Positions 25,755 to 35,023 of a stretch of 46,957 nt of DNA are shown piece after piece (position 1 is the first letter of the stretch; each line of letters begins with the position of its first letter). The notes beneath the pieces are model-generated. The model saw nothing but the letters and a program-made list of their open reading frames with translations, made no database searches and was not told the DNA's origin. The position numbers were made by a program, and so were the translations under genes. The DNA is from an uncultured Bacteroidales bacterium (GTDB lineage Bacteria > Bacteroidota > Bacteroidia > Bacteroidales > Bacteroidaceae), in the NCBI GenBank assembly GCA_902775375.1, contig CACYLU010000017.1, positions 1 through 46,957 of the forward strand, written 5' to 3'.

Positions 25755-27242
25755 ATGAGTATGTTTTTGCTAGGCTATGATATAGGTAGCTCGTCTGTTA
25801 AAGCGAGTCTCGTTGATGCGTATTCGGGTAAATGTGTGGCTTCTGCTTATTATCCAAAACAAGAGGCGGAAATCTTGGCTCCCCAAACTGGGTGGGCTGA
25901 GCAACAACCTGCAATGTGGTGGGAAAATCTAAAGTTGGCTACAGCAGATGTGTTGTATTCTTCTCGTGTAAACAAAGAAGATATTAAAGCAATAGGAATT
26001 TCCTATCAAATGCATGGTTTAGTGTGCGTAGATAAAGACCAACAGGTCTTGAGGCCCGCTATCATTTGGTGTGACTCTCGTGCAGTGAGTATTGGGCAAA
26101 AGGCTTTCGATGAGTTGGGCTCAGATGTTTGTTTGTCTCATTTGTTGAACTCACCAGGAAACTTCACTGCTTCAAAATTAGCCTGGGTAAAACGTAATGA
26201 GCCTCAGATTTTTGAGAAGATAGATAAGATCATGCTACCTGGCGATTATATTGCTATGAAGATGACAGGTAATGTTTGTACTACTATATCAGGATTATCT
26301 GAAGGAGTGATGTGGGACTTTAAAAATAATGAGCTGGCAGATTTCCTGCTGGATTATTATGGCATTGATTCTTCTATGATAGCTGATATCGTTCCTACTT
26401 TTGGCGATCAAGGAACTATTACTAAAATAGCTGCCCAGGAACTAGGTCTCAAGGAAGGTACTCCTGTATCTTACAGGGCTGGTGATCAGCCAAATAATGC
26501 TTTGTCATTGAATGTGTTTAATCCTGGCGAGATTGCTGCAACAGCTGGTACTTCTGGGGTGGTTTATGGCGTTACTGGAAAGATAAACTACGATCCAAAG
26601 AGTCGTGTTAATACTTTTGCACATGTCAACCATACACATCAACTCAACCGCTTAGGCGTTTTGCTGTGTATTAATGGTACAGGTATTCTCAACTCATGGA
26701 TGCATCATCATCTTACTCCAGATTTGGATTATCTTGACATGGATCGTGTGGCCTCATCTGTTCCTATTGGCTCTGACGGACTTGTTGTGATGCCATTTGG
26801 TAATGGTGCGGAGCGTGTTTTACAAAATAAGGAAATTGGTTGCTCAATTCATGGTTTGAACTTCAATAAACACGAGGCTAAACATATATTACGTGCTTCG
26901 CAAGAAGGCATTGTGTTCTCATTTTGCTATGGCATGGATATAATGAAACAGATGGGTTTGGACATTCAACATATTCATGCAGGAAGGGCAAATATGTTTA
27001 AGTCGGCACTGTTCTGTGATACACTGGCCACTGTTAGTGGTGCTATGATAGATGTTTATAAAACTGATGGGGCTGACGGCGCTGCTAAAGGAGCTGGTAT
27101 GGGTATTGGTATTTATCAAAATCATGATCAGGCATTTGCCACATTGGAATGCATAGCACATATAGAGCCTCTTACGGCACAGAAAGATGAATATCAAGCC
27201 GCTTACTTGCGTTGGAAGAATTTGTTGGAAAAAGAATTATAA
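25755..27242 (+). CDS. xylB: Xylulokinase XylB
   Basis: A 495-residue FGGY-family kinase that phosphorylates D-xylulose to xylulose 5-phosphate with ATP, linking xylose to the pentose phosphate pathway. It has the N-terminal phosphate loop [26 protein letters not shown] near residue 85, CDSRA near residue 112 (substrate contact), the [11 protein letters not shown] segment near 160, [12 protein letters not shown] near 240, and the FGGY signature 2-like region GTSGVVYGV. Its immediate neighbour is xylose isomerase, which fixes the substrate. The ATG at 25755 leaves a 15-nt leader after the promoter. No xylose regulator lies beside it. Confidence 0.92.
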   Translation: MSMFLLGYDIGSSSVKASLVDAYSGKCVASAYYPKQEAEILAPQTGWAEQQPAMWWENLKLATADVLYSSRVNKEDIKAIGISYQMHGLVCVDKDQQVLRPAIIWCDSRAVSIGQKAFDELGSDVCLSHLLNSPGNFTASKLAWVKRNEPQIFEKIDKIMLPGDYIAMKMTGNVCTTISGLSEGVMWDFKNNELADFLLDYYGIDSSMIADIVPTFGDQGTITKIAAQELGLKEGTPVSYRAGDQPNNALSLNVFNPGEIAATAGTSGVVYGVTGKINYDPKSRVNTFAHVNHTHQLNRLGVLLCINGTGILNSWMHHHLTPDLDYLDMDRVASSVPIGSDGLVVMPFGNGAERVLQNKEIGCSIHGLNFNKHEAKHILRASQEGIVFSFCYGMDIMKQMGLDIQHIHAGRANMFKSALFCDTLATVSGAMIDVYKTDGADGAAKGAGMGIGIYQNHDQAFATLECIAHIEPLTAQKDEYQAAYLRWKNLLEKEL

Positions 27243-27264
27243 ACTAATTTTAAATAATGATAGT

Positions 27265-28581
27265 ATGGAAAAAGAGTATTTCCCTGGAATAGGTAAGATT
27301 CCATTTGAAGGAACAGATAGTAAGAACCCAATGGCTTTTCATTACTATGATGCCGAGAAAGTGGTTCTGGGTAAGAAAATGAAAGATTGGCTGAAGTTTG
27401 CACTTGCTTGGTGGCACACATTGGGACAAGCTAGTGGTGATCAGTTTGGCGGACAGACTCGCTCTTACGCCTGGGATGAGGGTGAATGCCCTATTTGCAG
27501 AGCCAAAGCTAAAGTGGATGCTGGTTTTGAAATCATGCAGAAATTAGGCATTGAATACTTCTGCTTCCATGATGTTGACCTGATAGAAGAAGGTGCAACA
27601 ATTGAGGAGTATGAGGAGAGGATGCAGATTATCACCGATTACCTGAAAGAGAAAATGGCTGGTACTGAGATTAAATTGCTGTGGGGTACAGCTAATGTTT
27701 TCGGTCATAAGCGCTATATGAATGGTGCCGCTACCAATCCGAATTTTGATGTTGTGGCTCGTGCGGCTGTTCAGATTAAAAACGCTATTGACGCTACTAT
27801 TAAATTAGGGGGTACCAACTATGTGTTCTGGGGTGGTCGTGAAGGGTATTCATCCCTGCTTAATACACAGATGCAACGTGAAAAAGACCATCTTGGCAAA
27901 ATGCTTGCTGCTGCTCGAGATTATGCACGTGCAAAAGGTTTCAAGGGCACTTTCTTAATAGAACCAAAGCCTATGGAACCCACCAAGCACCAATATGATG
28001 TGGATACAGAAACAGTTATTGGCTTCTTGCGTGCTAATGGCTTAGACAAAGATTTCAAAGTTAATATAGAAGTGAATCATGCAACATTGGCAGGACATAC
28101 TTTTGAACACGAACTAGCTGTAGCAGTTGATAACGGCATGCTGGGTAGTATTGATGCTAATCGTGGTGATGCTCAGAATGGGTGGGATACCGACCAGTTC
28201 CCAATTGACAACTTTGAATTGACACAAGCTTTGTTGCAGGTAATACGTAATGGAGGTTTGGGTAATGGAGGTATGAATTTCGATGCAAAATTACGCAGGA
28301 ATTCTACTGATCCTGAGGATATATTCATAGCACATATTAGTGGTATGGATGCAATGGCTCGTGCTTTGTTGAACGCAGCTGCAATTATTGAAGAGTCTCC
28401 GTTGCCTCAAATGTTGAAAGAACGTTATGCAAGCTTCGATGCAGGTGATGGAAAGCGTTTTGAAGATGGTAAGATGACGTTGGAAGAACTTGTCGCTTAT
28501 GCAAAGAATAATGGTGAGCCAGAGCAACGAAGTGGCAAACAGGAATTATATGAAACTATAGTAAGTTTATACTGCAAATGA
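27265..28581 (+). CDS. xylA: Xylose isomerase XylA
   Basis: A 438-residue metal-dependent isomerase that converts D-xylose to D-xylulose (and glucose to fructose more slowly). It is of the long class II type. Motifs: FHYYD and [17 protein letters not shown] near the N-terminus, [12 protein letters not shown] (catalytic His and first metal Asp), [13 protein letters not shown] (metal Glu region), [15 protein letters not shown] with the catalytic lysine, [18 protein letters not shown]-like metal site and [19 protein letters not shown]. The ATG at 27265 lies 22 bp after xylB and fits the family start; the longer reading into xylB is rejected. The stop overlaps the next gene (ATGA). A GH43 glycosidase elsewhere in the window could supply its substrate. 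Confidence 0.96.
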   Translation: MEKEYFPGIGKIPFEGTDSKNPMAFHYYDAEKVVLGKKMKDWLKFALAWWHTLGQASGDQFGGQTRSYAWDEGECPICRAKAKVDAGFEIMQKLGIEYFCFHDVDLIEEGATIEEYEERMQIITDYLKEKMAGTEIKLLWGTANVFGHKRYMNGAATNPNFDVVARAAVQIKNAIDATIKLGGTNYVFWGGREGYSSLLNTQMQREKDHLGKMLAAARDYARAKGFKGTFLIEPKPMEPTKHQYDVDTETVIGFLRANGLDKDFKVNIEVNHATLAGHTFEHELAVAVDNGMLGSIDANRGDAQNGWDTDQFPIDNFELTQALLQVIRNGGLGNGGMNFDAKLRRNSTDPEDIFIAHISGMDAMARALLNAAAIIEESPLPQMLKERYASFDAGDGKRFEDGKMTLEELVAYAKNNGEPEQRSGKQELYETIVSLYCK

Positions 28582-29465
28582 GAACTTTTAGAGTTGGACT
28601 TGTTCAGCAGTCAGTTACAGCCAGCCTCTCTGAGACAAAAGAGAAGCTGGCTGCCAATATTAAGGTTTGTGCCACTAATGGCGCTCAGCTTGTCGTGCTG
28701 CAAGAACTTCATAATACACCATATTTTTGCCAAGTAGAAGATGTTAATAATTTTGATTTGGCAGAAACCATACCTGGACCATCTACTGACTTTTTTGGAA
28801 AGTTGGCAAAAAAACTGGGCATTGTGCTTGTGACTTCTTTGTTTGAAAAAAGAGCACCAGGACTTTATCATAATACGGCGGTGGTGTTTGATAGAGATGG
28901 TAGTATAGCTGGTAAGTATCGTAAGATGCATATTCCTGATGATCCTGCCTATTATGAGAAGTTCTATTTCACTCCAGGGGATTTGGGGTTCAAACCCATT
29001 GAAACATCTTTGGGTAAGTTGGGTCTGATGGTCTGCTGGGATCAGTGGTATCCTGAGGGAGCTCGGCTTATGGCATTGAACGGTGCTGAATTGTTGATTT
29101 TCCCTACTGCGATTGGGTGGGAGAGTACAGATGCTCCAGATGAGAAGCAGCGTCAGTTAGATGCATGGCAGGTAATTATGCGGGGGCATGCTGTGGCTAA
29201 TGGCATACCAGTGATTGCTGTTAATAGAGTGGGACACGAACCAGATCCTTCAGGTCAGACCAATGGAATTCTGTTTTGGGGAAGTAGTTTTGTAGCAGGC
29301 CCTCAAGGTGAGTTTCTTGCTATAGCTACTACCGATAAAGATGAGAATTTGGTGGTTAATGTTGATGTAGAACGCTCGGAACAGGTACGTCGCTGGTGGC
29401 CATTCTTGCGTGACAGACGCATCGATGCTTATGAGGGTATACTGAAGCGCTTTTGTGATAAATAA
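28578..29465 (+). CDS. aguB: N-carbamoylputrescine amidase-like nitrilase
   Basis: A 295-residue carbon-nitrogen hydrolase. N-carbamoylputrescine amidase releases putrescine, CO2 and ammonia from N-carbamoylputrescine in polyamine synthesis. The Glu-Lys-Cys triad is visible: Glu43 in [14 protein letters not shown], Lys116 in [19 protein letters not shown] and Cys153 in [14 protein letters not shown]. The [18 protein letters not shown] and WDQWYPE stretches are typical of AguB rather than other nitrilases. Normally agmatine deiminase (aguA) is adjacent, but here the upstream neighbour is xylA, overlapping by four bases, and downstream is the alarmone synthetase gene after 23 bp. Beta-alanine synthase-type activity is the main alternative. 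Confidence 0.85.
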   Translation: MRTFRVGLVQQSVTASLSETKEKLAANIKVCATNGAQLVVLQELHNTPYFCQVEDVNNFDLAETIPGPSTDFFGKLAKKLGIVLVTSLFEKRAPGLYHNTAVVFDRDGSIAGKYRKMHIPDDPAYYEKFYFTPGDLGFKPIETSLGKLGLMVCWDQWYPEGARLMALNGAELLIFPTAIGWESTDAPDEKQRQLDAWQVIMRGHAVANGIPVIAVNRVGHEPDPSGQTNGILFWGSSFVAGPQGEFLAIATTDKDENLVVNVDVERSEQVRRWWPFLRDRRIDAYEGILKRFCDK

Positions 29466-29488
29466 TTGTTGATAATCAAATAACAAAT

Positions 29489-30586
29489 ATGTCTGTAACT
29501 ACGAACATCATATTAGATCCTCATGGAGAAGACTTATTACAGCAGTTCCGTGAATTAGTGCCTTGTTTAAAAAGAATTGAGAAACTGGCATATAACAAAC
29601 TAAAGAAAGCATTGGATGATCAGGGTATTTATGTAACCGCTATCGAGCATAGGGTAAAAACAGAACAATCACTAGCTGGCAAATTGTTGTTAAAAGGGGC
29701 TAAGTACCATACCATTGAGGATATTACAGATTTAGTCGGTCTGCGAATTATTACTTTTTATAGCGATGATGTGGATAAGGTTGCAACCATTGCTAATAAG
29801 CTGTTTGTGATAGATTGGAAAGAGTCGGTGGATAAGCGTAAATTGCATCAGTTAAATAGTTTTGGCTATAATTCTCTGCATTATATTTGTCGTTTGCGTA
29901 CAGGCATCCCTGCTTTGAAAAGTATACGTTTTGAATTACAGATGCGTACTGCTTTGCAGCATGTATGGTCTACGATAGAGCATGATACGGGTTATAAAGG
30001 AAATGTTAAAATTCTTGATGAGCATCGTCGTCAGTTCAGTAGACTGTCTGGTATGCTGGAACTGATAGATGATGAATTCAGTCGTCTGCGTAATGAAATA
30101 ACAGAGTACCGTCGTAATGTGCAAAGCTTGGTGCAATCTGGGAAATTGGATGATGTCATGTTAACTGTCGATTCATTCAAGAGTTATCTGGAAATGCGTC
30201 CATTTGAGCGATTGAATCAACGAATAGCTTCAGTAAACCAAGCAGAAATATTCCCTGCATCATTGATGGGATTCCTTCCTTTGTTGGAATCATTTGGCTT
30301 TGAAACCCTAAGTGATGTTGATACTTTTATTAAAGAGAATTCTGATGATGCCTACCAGCTGGCACTCGCACAGATAGCTTTGACTGATTTGGATATTTTG
30401 GCTGAGAATGTAGGATTGCAGAATCTGTGTTTGGTTTATGTCCTTAAGCAAGGTAGAGGCCGCGAGGGGTTGCAATTTGTCTATGATACATTGAATGGTA
30501 AACAAGATAGCAATATTGTACTTGTGGATATGATTTTGGAACAGGCGAAGAACTTACCATTTTGGGGAAATATCAATCAAAAATAG
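29489..30586 (+). CDS. RelA/SpoT-domain alarmone synthetase with an extra C-terminal region
   Basis: A 365-residue protein with a RelA/SpoT synthetase domain (about residues 30-170) that would transfer pyrophosphate from ATP to a guanosine nucleotide to make (p)ppGpp. Key residues are intact: basic HRVKTEQSLAGKLLLKG (R55, K57, K65, K69), the magnesium Asp81 in ITDLVGLRI, the G-loop GYNSLH with Tyr127, and Glu149, Gln151, Arg153 and His158 in FELQMRTALQHVWSTIEH. A coiled segment about 185-220 and an unrecognised domain of about 145 residues follow, so it is longer than classical small alarmone synthetases, and has no HD, TGS or ACT domain. The HD hydrolase gene follows by 14 bp. Toxic SAS of toxin-antitoxin type is the main alternative. 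Confidence 0.85.
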   Translation: MSVTTNIILDPHGEDLLQQFRELVPCLKRIEKLAYNKLKKALDDQGIYVTAIEHRVKTEQSLAGKLLLKGAKYHTIEDITDLVGLRIITFYSDDVDKVATIANKLFVIDWKESVDKRKLHQLNSFGYNSLHYICRLRTGIPALKSIRFELQMRTALQHVWSTIEHDTGYKGNVKILDEHRRQFSRLSGMLELIDDEFSRLRNEITEYRRNVQSLVQSGKLDDVMLTVDSFKSYLEMRPFERLNQRIASVNQAEIFPASLMGFLPLLESFGFETLSDVDTFIKENSDDAYQLALAQIALTDLDILAENVGLQNLCLVYVLKQGRGREGLQFVYDTLNGKQDSNIVLVDMILEQAKNLPFWGNINQK

Positions 30587-30600
30587 AAAATTGTGTAGTA

Positions 30601-31191
30601 ATGGGCAAAAAAAAATATTTAGATAGTAGCTTATTGGATCGAGCTATATGTTTTGCAGTGAAAGCTCATGCCAATACTGAGCGTAAAGGTAAGGGTTTCC
30701 CATATATTGTACATCCTTTAGAAGCAGTTGTCATTGTTTCTACTATTACTTCAGATCAGGAACTATTAGCTGCTGCAGCTTTGCATGATACACTGGAGGA
30801 TACTGATACGACCTATGAGCAGTTGGAGCATGAGTTCGGTAAGCGAGTCGCTGATTTAGTTGCACATGAGAGTGATGTGAAACTTGAAGGTGATGCTTCT
30901 GCTACTTGGCATCTTCGTAAGCAGATTGCCATAGAACATTTGGAAGAAGCACCTATTGATGCTAAGATTGTGGCTTTAGGAGACAAGTTGTCTAATATGC
31001 GCATTATAGCTCGAGATTATGCAAAGATTGGTGATGAATTGTGGACACGTTTTCATGTTAGTGACCCACAAGAACATGCATGGCATTATTATGGTCTCAT
31101 GCAATCTTTGTCTGCGTTGAGTGATACAGCTGCTTTTCAGGAGTTTGCTACGTTGGTAAAGCAAGTTTTTGAAGAAAAGATTTTGCTATAA
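30601..31191 (+). CDS. HD-domain alarmone hydrolase (MESH1/SpoT-hydrolase-like)
   Basis: A 196-residue stand-alone hydrolase of the SpoT/MESH1 type, predicted to remove the 3'-pyrophosphate from (p)ppGpp. Manganese ligands are His38 (in PYIVHPLE), His62-Asp63 (LHDTLEDT) and Asp128 (LGDKLSNMR); the catalytic Glu66-Asp67 pair of the EDT motif and Asn132 are present. RKGKGFPYIVHP is the family start motif. The ATG at 30601 is chosen, 14 bp after the synthetase stop, since a reading overlapping that gene adds 13 unlikely residues. It lies in the same transcript as the synthetase, with pantothenate kinase 36 bp downstream. A small HD phosphohydrolase for other nucleotides is the main alternative. 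Confidence 0.85.
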   Translation: MGKKKYLDSSLLDRAICFAVKAHANTERKGKGFPYIVHPLEAVVIVSTITSDQELLAAAALHDTLEDTDTTYEQLEHEFGKRVADLVAHESDVKLEGDASATWHLRKQIAIEHLEEAPIDAKIVALGDKLSNMRIIARDYAKIGDELWTRFHVSDPQEHAWHYYGLMQSLSALSDTAAFQEFATLVKQVFEEKILL

Positions 31192-31227
31192 ACTTGAAAC
31201 TATAAATTCTTAAACAGTAAACTAATT

Positions 31228-32085
31228 ATGGGAATGGTTATTGGAATTGACGTGGGTGGTTCTACCACTAAGATTGTTGGAATAGATGAAAACAATCAAA
31301 TCATTCAGCCAATGTTTATAACAGCAGCAGATCCTGTTACATCGTTGTTTGGCGCATTTGGGAAATATCTACATGATAATAACATTAAACTGGAAGATAT
31401 AGAACAGGTGATGGTGACTGGTGTTGGTAGCGCTTTTGTTACAACTCCTATTTATAATTTACCTACTCAGATGGTTGACGAATTTACAGCAGATGGTTTG
31501 GGCGCACGTCATTACATTGGGATAGACAAATTAATTGTTGTGAGCATGGGTACAGGTACTACATTTGTAAAAATTGATCATGACGAAATTAAACACATTG
31601 GAGGTATGGGCATTGGAGGCGGTACTCTCCAAGGTCTATCAAATTTATTACTCAAAGCTCATGATATCAGTCAAGTAGCTGAGTTCGCTTTGCAAGGCGA
31701 TCATACAAAAGTCGATTTGCTGATAGGAGATGTGTGTAAATCCGATCTCCCTGGCTTGCCTCTCCATGCTACTGCATCCCTTCTTGGTAAAGCACATAGC
31801 GATTCTTCTAAAGTTGATATAGCTGCAGGTATTATTGTTACAGTATTACAAACAATTGGTAGCGGTGCAGTGCTTTGTTCTCTGAATTCTGGCATAAAGG
31901 ATTTCGTGATGATTGGTAACCTTACCCGAATGCCCCAATGTAAAGATGTTTTCAATGAATTGGAAGGCCTTTATGGTGTGCGTTTCCATATTCCTCCGTA
32001 TGCAGAATACAGTACAGCCATTGGTGCTGCTCTTACCTATTTAAAAAATAAAGGGAAAAAAATGCCAAAACAGTTTGTCGGATGA
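31228..32085 (+). CDS. coaW: Type II pantothenate kinase (CoaW-like)
   Basis: A 285-residue acetate/sugar-kinase-fold (ASKHA) enzyme that phosphorylates pantothenate in the first step of CoA synthesis. Motifs: N-terminal GIDVGGSTTKIVGID (phosphate loop), VVSMGTGTTFVKI near residue 107, HIGGMGIGGGTLQGLSNLLL near residue 125-145 and the C-terminal phosphate-binding GAAL. The glycine-rich GGGTxxGL motif is that of the eukaryotic/staphylococcal type II, while most Bacteroidota use type III (CoaX). Whether CoaX is also present in this organism cannot be seen. It is the last gene of the run beginning at xylB. Confidence 0.85.
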   Translation: MGMVIGIDVGGSTTKIVGIDENNQIIQPMFITAADPVTSLFGAFGKYLHDNNIKLEDIEQVMVTGVGSAFVTTPIYNLPTQMVDEFTADGLGARHYIGIDKLIVVSMGTGTTFVKIDHDEIKHIGGMGIGGGTLQGLSNLLLKAHDISQVAEFALQGDHTKVDLLIGDVCKSDLPGLPLHATASLLGKAHSDSSKVDIAAGIIVTVLQTIGSGAVLCSLNSGIKDFVMIGNLTRMPQCKDVFNELEGLYGVRFHIPPYAEYSTAIGAALTYLKNKGKKMPKQFVG

Positions 32086-32104
32086 AATAAAAGTCGTAAC
32101 TTTG
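32074..32104 (+). promoter_or_regulatory. Promoter of rpsA
   Basis: TTTG (32074-32077), 19 bp spacer, TAACTTTG (32097-32104), a near-perfect Bacteroidota promoter. Its -33 part overlaps the end of coaW. The leader is about 55 nt and ends in an AT-rich, structure-free stretch, as is usual for strongly expressed genes here. Confidence 0.75.
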
Positions 32105-32166
32105 CCGCGTTTTTCAGACAACATAATGTCTAACACAATTAATTATTAAACAAATTATTAACAAAA

Positions 32167-33957
32167 ATGGAAAACTTAAAGAACATTCAGCCACTTGATG
32201 AGTTCAATTGGGAGGCTTATGAAAGTGGCGAAGCACTTTCTCCAGTCAGTAAAGAAGATCAGGAGAAGGCGTATGACAACACGCTGAACAAAGTAAATGA
32301 GCGTGAGGTCGTTGAAGGTACCGTTATCAGCATGAACAAGCGTGAGGTCGTGGTGAATATCGGTTACAAATCTGACGGTATCATTCCAATGAGTGAGTTC
32401 CGTTACAATCCTGATTTGAAACCTGGTGATAAGGTGGAAGTGTACATTGAAAATCAGGAAGACAAAAAGGGTCAGTTGGTGTTGTCACACCGTAAGGCTC
32501 GTCTCTCAATGGCATGGGATCGTGTAAATGCTGCTTTAGAGAGCCAGGAAGTTATCAAGGGCTTTATCAAATGCCGTACTAAGGGTGGTATGATTGTGGA
32601 TGTATTTGGCATCGAGGCATTCTTACCAGGTTCACAAATTGATGTTAAGCCTATTCGTGACTACGACGTATTCGTAGGGAAGACTATGGAGTTCAAGGTT
32701 GTGAAGATTAACCAAGAGTTCCGCAATGTAGTTGTTTCTCACAAGGCTCTTATTGAGGCTGAGTTGGAAGCACAAAAGAAAGAAATTGTTAGCAAGCTCG
32801 ATAAGGGTCAGGTTCTCGAAGGTACTGTTAAGAACATTACTTCTTACGGTGTATTTGTAGACCTTGGAGGTGTTGACGGTCTGATTCATATCACAGACTT
32901 GAGCTGGGGTCGTGTAAGCGATCCTCATGAGGTAGTTGAGCTTGATCAGAAGATAAATGTTGTTATCCTTGACTTTGATGACGAGAAGCGCCGTATCGCT
33001 TTAGGTTTGAAGCAGTTGACCCCACATCCATGGGATGCACTGGATAAGGATCTGAAGGTAGGAGACCACGTGAAAGGTAAAGTTGTTGTTATGGCTGACT
33101 ATGGTGCATTCGTTGAGATCGCTCCTGGTGTAGAAGGTTTGATTCATGTTTCAGAGATGTCTTGGAGTCAGCATTTGCGTAGTGCTCAAGATTTCTTGAA
33201 AGTTGGTGATGAAGTAGAGGCTGTTATCCTGACGCTGGATCGCGACGAGCGTAAGATGTCTTTGGGTATTAAGCAACTGAAGTCTGATCCATGGGAGAAT
33301 ATCGAAGAGAGATATCCTGTTGGATCACAACACAAGGCTAAGGTTCGTAACTTTACTAACTTTGGCGTGTTTGTGGAAATTGAAGAGGGTGTTGATGGAT
33401 TAATTCACATTTCTGACCTTTCATGGACAAAGAAGGTAAAGCATCCATCAGAGTTCACTCAGATTGGTGCTGAAATCGATGTTGTAGTATTGGAAATCGA
33501 TAAGGAAAATCGCCGTCTAAGCCTTGGTCACAAGCAACTTGAGGAAAATCCATGGGATGCATTTGCAAGTGTATTCACTGAAGGTGCAGTGTTTGATGGA
33601 ACCATCACTGAAATGTTGGACAAGGGCGCAGTTGTTGCTCTTCCTCATGGTGTTGAGGGTTTTGTTACTCCTAAGCATCTCGTTAAGCAGGATGGGACTC
33701 AGGCACAGTTGAATGAGACTCTTCCATTCAAGGTGATAGAGTTCAACAAGGATACTCATCGTATCTTCCTCTCTCACAGCCGTACTTACGAAGAACAGGC
33801 TCGTGAAGAGAGAAATGAACGTCGTGCAGCTCGTAAGAGCAGCAATGCTAAGCGTGAAGAGGCTCCAGCAATTCAGAATCAGGCAGCATCAACAACCTTA
33901 GGTGATATCGATGCATTAGCTGCTTTGAAAGCTAAACTTTCAAAAGGTAGCAAATAA
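32167..33957 (+). CDS. rpsA: 30S ribosomal protein S1
   Basis: S1 binds mRNA on the small subunit and helps initiation, especially on leaders lacking a Shine-Dalgarno sequence, as here. The 596-residue protein carries six S1 (OB-fold) repeats: about 43-115 (VVEGTVISMNKREVVVNIGY), 130-197 (IKGFIKCRTKGGMIVDVFG), 215-285 (LEGTVKNITSYGVFVDLGG), 300-372 (VKGKVVVMADYGAFVEIA), 385-457 (HKAKVRNFTNFGVFVEIE) and 475-545 (FDGTITEMLDKGAVVALPHG). The first two are divergent ribosome-binding repeats and the middle ones the RNA-binding core. A basic, low-complexity tail ends the protein. It has its own promoter and terminator. Confidence 0.97.
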   Translation: MENLKNIQPLDEFNWEAYESGEALSPVSKEDQEKAYDNTLNKVNEREVVEGTVISMNKREVVVNIGYKSDGIIPMSEFRYNPDLKPGDKVEVYIENQEDKKGQLVLSHRKARLSMAWDRVNAALESQEVIKGFIKCRTKGGMIVDVFGIEAFLPGSQIDVKPIRDYDVFVGKTMEFKVVKINQEFRNVVVSHKALIEAELEAQKKEIVSKLDKGQVLEGTVKNITSYGVFVDLGGVDGLIHITDLSWGRVSDPHEVVELDQKINVVILDFDDEKRRIALGLKQLTPHPWDALDKDLKVGDHVKGKVVVMADYGAFVEIAPGVEGLIHVSEMSWSQHLRSAQDFLKVGDEVEAVILTLDRDERKMSLGIKQLKSDPWENIEERYPVGSQHKAKVRNFTNFGVFVEIEEGVDGLIHISDLSWTKKVKHPSEFTQIGAEIDVVVLEIDKENRRLSLGHKQLEENPWDAFASVFTEGAVFDGTITEMLDKGAVVALPHGVEGFVTPKHLVKQDGTQAQLNETLPFKVIEFNKDTHRIFLSHSRTYEEQAREERNERRAARKSSNAKREEAPAIQNQAASTTLGDIDALAALKAKLSKGSK

Positions 33958-33984
33958 TAAGTTTATACCTTATTAATATAAATA

Positions 33985-34017
33985 AAAGGTGTCTGTATTT
34001 TGCAGGCACCTTTTTTA
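33985..34017 (+). terminator. Terminator of rpsA
   Basis: AAAGGTG and CTG pair with CAG and CACCTTT with a single mismatch; the 3' arm runs into TTTTTT, about 28 bp past the stop codon. Confidence 0.8.
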
Positions 34018-34051
34018 TTGCTATTTTTGTTGACTGAACAATTGGAAAAAT

Positions 34052-34972
34052 ATGGAAAAGTTTGAACTAACAGTATTGGGATGTGGATCTGCTAAACCCA
34101 CAACCCGACATTTCCCATCGTCACAGGTACTGAATGTGCGTGATAAATTTTTTATGATTGATTGTGGTGAAGGTACACAGTTGCAATATTGTAGAAACAA
34201 ACTTCCTTTCAATCGACTTAACCATATTTTTATTTCTCATCTTCATGGCGACCATATATTCGGATTACCAGGTTTGATCTCTACTTTTAATCTGCTTGGG
34301 CGCACTGCAGAGTTGCATGTTTATAGTCCCGAAGGATTGGAACAGATGTTGAAACCCCTTATGGATTATTGTAATTACGATATGAGTTATAAGGTGTTTT
34401 TTCATGAATTTGATACCAATGAGCCTGCATTGATTTTTGAAGATCGAACGCTGACTGTCACTACAATTCCATTAAAGCACAGGGTGCCAACTTGTGGATT
34501 CTTGTTTAGGGAAAAGGAAGGCCTTCGCCATCTCAGACGTGATATGATAGATGCATACGAGATTCCCATTGCATATATTAATACTATTAAGGCGGGAAGT
34601 GACTTTGTCCTTCCTGATGGTGAAGTGATAGCCAATGACAAACTCACAACGCCAGCATCGAAAACGCATAGTTATGCCTATTGCTCCGACACAGTTTATC
34701 TCCCTCAGATTGTGGAGTTGTTGCGTGGTGTTGATTTACTTTATCATGAGGCAACTTATGCTGCCGAGCACGAAGCAAAGGCTCAGCAACATTTTCATAG
34801 TACTACGCTTCAAGCTGCTCAGATTGCGAAAGATGCACAAGTGAAACAGTTAGTTATTGGACATTTCTCTGCTAGATACATCGATGAAAGTGGTTTGTTA
34901 GAAGAGGCTAAGTCTGTGTTCCCCAATACTTTGTTAGCACACGAGGATCTATCTATTTTGGTGAACGATTAA
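34052..34972 (+). CDS. rnz: Ribonuclease Z
   Basis: A 306-residue metallo-beta-lactamase-fold endonuclease that removes the 3' trailer from tRNA precursors. The metal motif FISHLHGDHIFGLPG gives His63, His65, Asp67 and His68. Other parts: IDCGEGTQLQ near residue 37, the exosite-like insertion region about 155-200, SYAYCSDTVY (metal Asp) near 215, YHEATY and FHSTTLQAAQIAKDAQ, and GHFSARY near residue 270 with another ligand His. The length is that of the short form. Near the N-terminus VLGCGSAKPT is the family's TxGTGxxxPT variant. Spacing to rpsA is 94 bp with a terminator between; the ECF sigma gene begins 51 bp after it. Confidence 0.94.
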   Translation: MEKFELTVLGCGSAKPTTRHFPSSQVLNVRDKFFMIDCGEGTQLQYCRNKLPFNRLNHIFISHLHGDHIFGLPGLISTFNLLGRTAELHVYSPEGLEQMLKPLMDYCNYDMSYKVFFHEFDTNEPALIFEDRTLTVTTIPLKHRVPTCGFLFREKEGLRHLRRDMIDAYEIPIAYINTIKAGSDFVLPDGEVIANDKLTTPASKTHSYAYCSDTVYLPQIVELLRGVDLLYHEATYAAEHEAKAQQHFHSTTLQAAQIAKDAQVKQLVIGHFSARYIDESGLLEEAKSVFPNTLLAHEDLSILVND

Positions 34973-35023
34973 ACCTTTTCCCATTTCCATAGTCTAAAAA
35001 CTAAAGAACGAGTTTAACGATAT

